Shown: piece after piece, positions 59,236-64,000 of the stretch
Position numbering within the stretch: position 1 is the first letter of the stretch
How the letters are laid out: each line of letters opens with the position of its first letter
From: Pedobacter sp. Leaf176
GTDB taxonomy: Bacteria; Bacteroidota; Bacteroidia; Sphingobacteriales; Sphingobacteriaceae
Reading direction: 5' to 3'
Assembly: GCF_001424305.1 (NCBI RefSeq)
Contig: NZ_LMPD01000002.1
Coordinates: forward strand, 705,009 to 769,008
DNA: 64,000 nucleotides
Notes under the pieces: generated by a model
Seen by the model: the letters and a program-made list of their open reading frames with translations, nothing else
Told to the model about the DNA's origin: nothing
The model's database searches: none
Program-made: the position numbers and the translations under genes

Positions 59236-62200
59236 ATGCAACAAGTAGAAATATACAAACCCAAAAATAAAATCCGTTTTGTAACCGCTGCCTCCCTTTT
59301 CGACGGACACGATGCCACGATTAACATCATGCGCCGTATCCTTCAGTCTTCAGGTGCCGAGGTCATCCATCTTGGTCACAATAGATCGGTTGATGAAGTG
59401 GTAAATTGTGCTATCCAGGAAGATGTTCAGGGCATTGCAATGACTTCGTATCAAGGGGGGCACATAGAATATTTTAAGTATATGTTCGACTTGCTTCAGG
59501 AGCGGGGTTCAAGGCACATCAAAATATTTGCAGGTGGTGGCGGCGTAATTTTGCCCACCGAAATAGCAGAACTTGAAGCTTATGGGATTTCGAAAATCTA
59601 TTCTCCTGACGATGGAAGAAGAATGGGTTTACAGGGAATGATTAATGATATGTTAGAAAAAACGGATTTCGTTACTAAATCTAGCATAACTGATGAATTA
59701 AATACCATTCCGAGAAAAGACATAAAAGCAATTGCAGGAGCGATAACCGTAGCAGAAAATGATCCGGAGGGCACACAAAAATTTGTTGAAGAACTTAAAC
59801 AACTGTCGGTAAATAACAGGGCACCCATTTTAGGTATTACCGGAACAGGCGGTGCGGGAAAATCATCGTTAGTAGATGAATTGGTACGTAGATTTTTAGT
59901 CGAAGTAGAAGATAAAACACTGGCAATAATTTCCGTCGACCCGTCGAAAAGAAAAACCGGAGGCGCATTGCTAGGCGATCGAATCCGCATGAATGCCATT
60001 AATAATCCAAGGGTTTACATGCGTTCCCTGGCAACCAGGCAGGCAAATTTAGCGCTTTCTAAAAATGTTCAGGAAAGTATCGATATCTGTAAGGCTGCCG
60101 GTTATGATTTGATTATTGTCGAAACCTCCGGAATCGGACAATCTGATACAGAAATTACTGAACATTGTGATGTTTCTTTATACGTAATGACACCAGAATT
60201 TGGTGCAGCAACACAATTGGAAAAAATTGATATGCTCGACTTTGCTGACTTGGTTGCAATCAATAAATTCGATAAAAGAGGTGCACTGGATGCGCTACGT
60301 GATGTCCGTAAACAATACAAGCGCAACCATAATATTTTTGATGCTAAAGACGAAGAAATTCCGGTGTATGGAACTATGGCTTCACAGTTTAACGACCCCG
60401 GCATGAACAACTTATTTGTTGCCTTAATGGAGCAGATAAAAGCTAAAACGGGAACGGATTTCAAGGCCAAAATGGAATTAACTGCCGAGCAGTCCGAAAA
60501 AATTTATATTATACCTCCTGATAGAATTCGTTATCTGGCTGAAATTGCCGAAGCCAGTCAAACTTATAACGAATGGGTTGATAAACAAAGTTCCATCGCC
60601 AGGAAAATGTATCAACTGAAAGGTGTGATGGATTTACTAAATGATAATAATGTCCCTCTTCCAGAGGGTTATCCACAGGACGGGGTATTAAAAAATTTAA
60701 ATACAACCTACGCCTATTTCGAAGAACAACTGGATGGCGAATGCAAACGACTGTTACGCCAATGGCCGGAAACCAAGAAAAGTTATAAGGAGGCCTTTTT
60801 CATTTATAAAGTACGTGATAAGGAAATTAAGCTGCCACTTTTTTACGAATCGCTTTCAAAATTAAACATCCCTAAAGTCTCTCTACCGCGTTATGAAGAT
60901 TGGGGCGATATTCTTCGGTGGCTATTAACTGAAAACCTTCCTGGAGAATTCCCATATGCTGCAGGTGTTTTCCCTTTGAAACGCGAAGGAGAAGATCCCA
61001 CACGTATGTTTGCTGGTGAAGGCGGCCCTGAGCGCACAAATAAACGCTTTCATTATGTGTCATTAGGTCAGCCTGCTCACAGGCTGTCGACCGCTTTCGA
61101 TTCTGTTACGCTTTACGGTGAGGACCCACACATTCGCCCTGATATTTACGGCAAAATTGGAAACTCCGGCGTAAGTATTGCGACTTTAGATGATGCCAAG
61201 AAATTATATTCTGGTTTCGATCTTTGTGCGCCATCTACTTCCGTGTCCATGACAATTAATGGTCCGGCACCCATGCTTTTAGGCTTTTTCATGAATGCGG
61301 CAATCGACCAGCAGTGTGAAAAATACATAATAGAAAACGGATTGGAAAAGGACGTGTCTGAAAAAATAGATGGGATTTTTAAAGATAAGAACATTAAAAG
61401 GCCTGTTTATAACGGTGCTTTACCGGAAGGAAATAATGGTTTAGGATTGATGCTTTTAGGTTTGACAGGTGACCAGGTTCTACCTGCTGATGTTTATGCA
61501 AAAATTAAAGCTTATGCAATCAGTTCAGTCAGAGGTACAGTACAGGCAGATATTTTAAAAGAAGACCAAGCACAAAACACCTGTATTTTCTCAACAGAAT
61601 TTGCATTAAGAATGATGGGCGACATTCAGAAATATTTCATCGATGAAAAAGTACGTAACTTTTATTCTGTTTCCATTTCAGGCTATCATATAGCAGAAGC
61701 GGGCGCAAATCCAATTTCACAGCTGGCTTTTACCCTGAGTAACGGATTTACATTTGTAGAATATTACTTAAGCCGCGGCATGCATATAGATGATTTTGCG
61801 CCGAATTTATCTTTCTTCTTTTCCAATGGAATCGATCCGGAATACGCCGTTATTGGTCGCGTAGCAAGACGTATCTGGGCGAAAGCTATAAAAAATAAAT
61901 ATAAAGGAAATGACCGTTCGCAAAAACTAAAATACCACATTCAAACATCCGGACGTTCTTTGCACGCCCAGGAGATAGATTTTAACGACATTCGTACCAC
62001 ATTGCAGGCATTATATGCAATTTATGACAATTGCAATTCCCTACATACCAATGCCTACGATGAAGCCATTACCACGCCAACGGAAGAATCCGTACGAAGG
62101 GCAATGGCCATCCAGCTTATTATAAATAGAGAACTGGGATTGGCTAAAAATGAAAACCCGTTGCAGGGTGCATTTATTATTGAAGAACTAACTGATTTGG

Positions 62201-62631
62201 TTGAGGATGCAGTATTGGAAGAGTTTCGGCGGATTAACGACCGTGGCGGTGTTTTAGGTGCAATGGAAACCATGTATCAACGTGGAAAAATACAGGAAGA
62301 AAGCTTGTATTACGAAACACTTAAGCATACAGGAGAATATCCTATCGTTGGGGTAAACACCTTTCTTAATAAGAATGGCTCTCCAACAATTGTTCCTGGT
62401 GAAGTTATCCGTGCTACTGAAGAAGAAAAGCAGTACCAGATAGAAACCTTAAAAGCTTTCCAGGATCGGAATGAAGACCATGCGTCGCAACTTCTAAAAG
62501 AACTGCAAAAAGCAGCAATTGCAGGTGATAATATTTTCGAACAACTGATGGAAGTTTGTAAAACTTGTTCTTTAGGACAAATCAGCAAAGCACTATATGA
62601 AGTTGGTGGCCAGTATCGCAGAAATATGTAA
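59236..62631 (+). CDS. icmF: fused acyl-CoA mutase with G-protein chaperone (IcmF type)
   Basis: Adenosylcobalamin-dependent mutase of 1131 residues. The N-terminal B12-binding domain has [12 protein letters not shown] (Asp23, His25; the motif reads DxHxxT where DxHxxG is usual). A MeaI/ArgK-like GTPase module follows, with P-loop [12 protein letters not shown] (about 200-211). The large catalytic TIM-barrel domain fills the rest. Substrate-side residues Phe579 (GVFPLKR) and Gln829 (NPISQLAF) match those reported for isobutyryl-CoA mutase rather than methylmalonyl-CoA mutase. The single-chain chaperone-mutase fusion is the IcmF form, reversibly converting isobutyryl-CoA and butyryl-CoA. Cytoplasmic, no signal. 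A hairpin terminator follows. Confidence 0.94.
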   Translation: MQQVEIYKPKNKIRFVTAASLFDGHDATINIMRRILQSSGAEVIHLGHNRSVDEVVNCAIQEDVQGIAMTSYQGGHIEYFKYMFDLLQERGSRHIKIFAGGGGVILPTEIAELEAYGISKIYSPDDGRRMGLQGMINDMLEKTDFVTKSSITDELNTIPRKDIKAIAGAITVAENDPEGTQKFVEELKQLSVNNRAPILGITGTGGAGKSSLVDELVRRFLVEVEDKTLAIISVDPSKRKTGGALLGDRIRMNAINNPRVYMRSLATRQANLALSKNVQESIDICKAAGYDLIIVETSGIGQSDTEITEHCDVSLYVMTPEFGAATQLEKIDMLDFADLVAINKFDKRGALDALRDVRKQYKRNHNIFDAKDEEIPVYGTMASQFNDPGMNNLFVALMEQIKAKTGTDFKAKMELTAEQSEKIYIIPPDRIRYLAEIAEASQTYNEWVDKQSSIARKMYQLKGVMDLLNDNNVPLPEGYPQDGVLKNLNTTYAYFEEQLDGECKRLLRQWPETKKSYKEAFFIYKVRDKEIKLPLFYESLSKLNIPKVSLPRYEDWGDILRWLLTENLPGEFPYAAGVFPLKREGEDPTRMFAGEGGPERTNKRFHYVSLGQPAHRLSTAFDSVTLYGEDPHIRPDIYGKIGNSGVSIATLDDAKKLYSGFDLCAPSTSVSMTINGPAPMLLGFFMNAAIDQQCEKYIIENGLEKDVSEKIDGIFKDKNIKRPVYNGALPEGNNGLGLMLLGLTGDQVLPADVYAKIKAYAISSVRGTVQADILKEDQAQNTCIFSTEFALRMMGDIQKYFIDEKVRNFYSVSISGYHIAEAGANPISQLAFTLSNGFTFVEYYLSRGMHIDDFAPNLSFFFSNGIDPEYAVIGRVARRIWAKAIKNKYKGNDRSQKLKYHIQTSGRSLHAQEIDFNDIRTTLQALYAIYDNCNSLHTNAYDEAITTPTEESVRRAMAIQLIINRELGLAKNENPLQGAFIIEELTDLVEDAVLEEFRRINDRGGVLGAMETMYQRGKIQEESLYYETLKHTGEYPIVGVNTFLNKNGSPTIVPGEVIRATEEEKQYQIETLKAFQDRNEDHASQLLKELQKAAIAGDNIFEQLMEVCKTCSLGQISKALYEVGGQYRRNM

Positions 62632-62668
62632 ATTAAAAAAAGCCATGATTAAAAATCATGGCTTAAAA
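62632..62668. terminator. bidirectional terminator between icmF and desaturase
   Basis: Stem AGCCATGATT (62641-62650) with its perfect complement (62654-62663). For the minus-strand gene it is followed by a run of seven or more T (complement of the A run at 62634-62640). For the plus strand the T-tract is weaker (TTAAAATATTTT). Confidence 0.85.
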
Positions 62669-62695
62669 TATTTTATATTAACTAACAACTAAACA

Positions 62696-63676
62696 TTAAC
62701 CCGCTATCCAACTGAATTTATAATCAATTGTAGGGTTTTTCATTCTTTCTGCAACACGAAGTAAGCGCGACGGCAAGTTCATAATGTAATCACGAGCCTT
62801 TTCACCTGCGTCATCTAAATCACGCATACCTTCAATTTTCCAATCGATAATCAATTGCTGCATAATCTCTACATAATCGACTGCTGTGTAGACACCTAAT
62901 CGCTGAGCCGCATCAGTAAAATGGCCAAAAGTTTGCCCAATTTTTAATCCTACTTCACGTAAAAAATGCGCAGGCATAACAATTTTCTTACGCATCATGT
63001 CTTCGAAAGCTAACATTGCCTCATTTGGATCAACCTCAAAAATGCGGTTCATAAAGTCTTTGTAAGCCTTGGCATGTCGGGCTTCATCCGAAGCGATAAC
63101 GCCGCACATCTTTGATAACAAAGTGTCACCGTCTTTTTTTGCCAAAGATGCCACTCTTCTATGAGAAACATTAGTTGCTAACTCCTGAAAGCTGGTGTAA
63201 ATGAAATTTCTATATGGATCATGCCCTGTTCCGATATCAAAACCATCAGCAATTAAATACTGCGTAGAAATTTCCATTTGTCGCATATCGACACGGCCAG
63301 AAAGATATAAATACTTATTTAATAAATCACCATGACGATTTTCTTCAGCTGTCCAATGACGAACCCACTTCATCCAACCACCTTCTTCATCTTTGCTATG
63401 TCCATCAACCATAGCTAACCACGACTCATAAGTAGGCAATGCCTCTTCAGTAATCGTATCACCTATTAAGACAGCCACTAAATCGTACGAAAGGTCTTTA
63501 GCACTGTCTCTTAAGTTTCTAATATCTTGATAAAATGTTTCACTTGTGGAGTCAGGTAAGAAATCTGAAGGTTGCCAATTAGTATCAATTGGCTTCAAAT
63601 AGGTACCCATAGATTCCAGCATATATTTTTCAATATGCACCATTACTTCCCGTCTTTTATCTGCAAAAAAACTCAT
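62696..63676 (-). CDS. acyl-ACP desaturase
   Basis: Soluble di-iron fatty-acyl-ACP desaturase of 326 residues. The start MSFFADKRREVMVHIEKYML at 63676 is preferred over an upstream ATG that adds nine residues. Iron-binding residues of the acyl-ACP desaturase fold are visible: Glu in WTAEENRHGDLL (E-x-x-H), Glu in NFIYTSFQELATNVSH and the second ExxH in IASDEARHAKAYK. It introduces a double bond into membrane fatty acids, lowering their melting point. The TATCTTTG box on the minus strand at 63701-63708 lies about 25 bp before the start. Confidence 0.94.
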   Translation of the reverse strand: MSFFADKRREVMVHIEKYMLESMGTYLKPIDTNWQPSDFLPDSTSETFYQDIRNLRDSAKDLSYDLVAVLIGDTITEEALPTYESWLAMVDGHSKDEEGGWMKWVRHWTAEENRHGDLLNKYLYLSGRVDMRQMEISTQYLIADGFDIGTGHDPYRNFIYTSFQELATNVSHRRVASLAKKDGDTLLSKMCGVIASDEARHAKAYKDFMNRIFEVDPNEAMLAFEDMMRKKIVMPAHFLREVGLKIGQTFGHFTDAAQRLGVYTAVDYVEIMQQLIIDWKIEGMRDLDDAGEKARDYIMNLPSRLLRVAERMKNPTIDYKFSWIAG

Positions 63677-63700
63677 TATTATATTTATATGTGTTGTTAA

Positions 63701-63708
63701 CAAAGATA
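63701..63708 (-). promoter_or_regulatory. candidate -7 box (TATCTTTG) of the desaturase
   Basis: Exact TAnnTTTG match on the minus strand (CAAAGATA on plus), 25 bp before the ATG at 63676. Confidence 0.5.
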
Positions 63709-63930
63709 ACCAAATATTGTGGCAAACCTTATAATATTAACACAAATGCCAATAATGAGTTTTATTATAATTAAGTTTACTAGTTTTTATTGTTAATAAA
63801 CTGCTTTTACCACTGGGTTTAATAGCCGTTCTACAATTAGCGACTAATATGTGCTTACTATTATTGTCAGCTTAAAATATCAGAAAACGAACGTGAGCAT
63901 TCCATAGCTTTTTCAGTCCCGTTGTATGCT

Positions 63931-63993
63931 GCAATCTTTTCGGGAAGAGGTTATTCAGGAAGAAGGAAGTTTGTTTATAGCCCGAAAAGGATT
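63931..63993. repeat. hairpin element near the window edge
   Basis: Arms AATCTTTTCGGG (63933-63944) and CCCGAAAAGGATT (63981-63993) pair with one bulged G. The surrounding words resemble intergenic repeats frequent in Sphingobacteriaceae, judging from familiarity. The element continues past the window end. Confidence 0.5.
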
Positions 63994-64000
63994 TCCGCTG

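Larger units (their letters stand above)
63677..64000. other. 324-bp window-edge region with a hairpin element
   Basis: Contains the desaturase promoter region (63701-63708) and, from about 63890, the element described at 63931-63993. No convincing gene; a minus-strand frame without a start stays open from the window edge to about 63876. Confidence 0.5.

Overview
The window looks like chromosomal DNA from a member of the Sphingobacteriaceae (Bacteroidota), most like Pedobacter or a close relative. The evidence is the low-GC base composition, an ECF sigma / FecR / TonB-dependent receptor trio, a B12-dependent fused acyl-CoA mutase, a PafA-type alkaline phosphatase, and many start codons sitting just after Bacteroidota-type -7 boxes (TAnnTTTG) with little sign of Shine-Dalgarno sequences. 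The genus is an inference from gene content; there is no rRNA or tRNA in the window to confirm it.

Layout. 1-3.1 kb (minus): an ECF sigma factor, FecR anti-sigma factor and STN-domain TonB receptor, the last cut by the window edge. 3.4-10.5 kb: a lipoprotein, an orphan cyanophycinase, a large HEVGH zinc metalloprotease, a VOC protein, holA and an orphan HsdR-N protein. 10.6-15.6 kb (minus): four genes for a predicted extracytoplasmic sugar pathway (two Gfo/Idh/MocA oxidoreductases, a double-DUF1080 protein, a TIM-barrel isomerase). 15.8-22.2 kb (minus): valS, two tandem Uma2 nucleases and a Zn/Cd/Co P-type ATPase. 22.7-36.6 kb: mostly plus-strand genes, including an M13 peptidase, DUF2625, YjbR, mnmD, an aldo/keto reductase, AI-2E, glycyl-tRNA synthetase, ThuA, an AraC regulator with an SDR, NlpC/P60, CAP and GtrA. 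36.7-46.9 kb: phenylalanine/tyrosine catabolism (aromatic amino acid hydroxylase, Hpd, HmgA, FAH-family hydrolase) interleaved with a PIN-type toxin-antitoxin pair, an SDR and small proteins. 47.3-57.0 kb: an envelope operon (TPR protein, small TonB-type outer-membrane barrel, HU-CCDC81/SPOR transmembrane protein, ExbB, ExbD, TonB), then folC. 57.1-63.7 kb: PafA phosphatase, the IcmF-type fused mutase and an acyl-ACP desaturase.

How the genes work together. The 47-56 kb operon describes a proton-motive-force-driven trans-envelope machine. Its HU-fold/SPOR protein appears to bridge cytoplasm and peptidoglycan, and three TAATG junctions couple translation of its last four genes. The 36-47 kb region supplies most of the route from Phe through Tyr and homogentisate to fumarate and acetoacetate. 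The 10-15 kb cluster fits oxidation at sugar C3 followed by cleavage of the keto-glycoside.

The intergenic DNA is rich in repeats. There is a perfect (TTTAGGG)11 array abutting a start codon, a Bacteroidota GTCATTTCGA palindrome, two related CTTAGGTG inverted repeats, and a GC-rich element ahead of the metal ATPase. A TATCAAGTATCA-type repeat has a 21-bp tandem version inside valS in frame. No CRISPR array, prophage, intact insertion sequence or tRNA gene was seen. The strongest candidates for something little described are the HU-CCDC81/SPOR-Exb/Ton operon, the in-frame valS repeat and the heptamer array.
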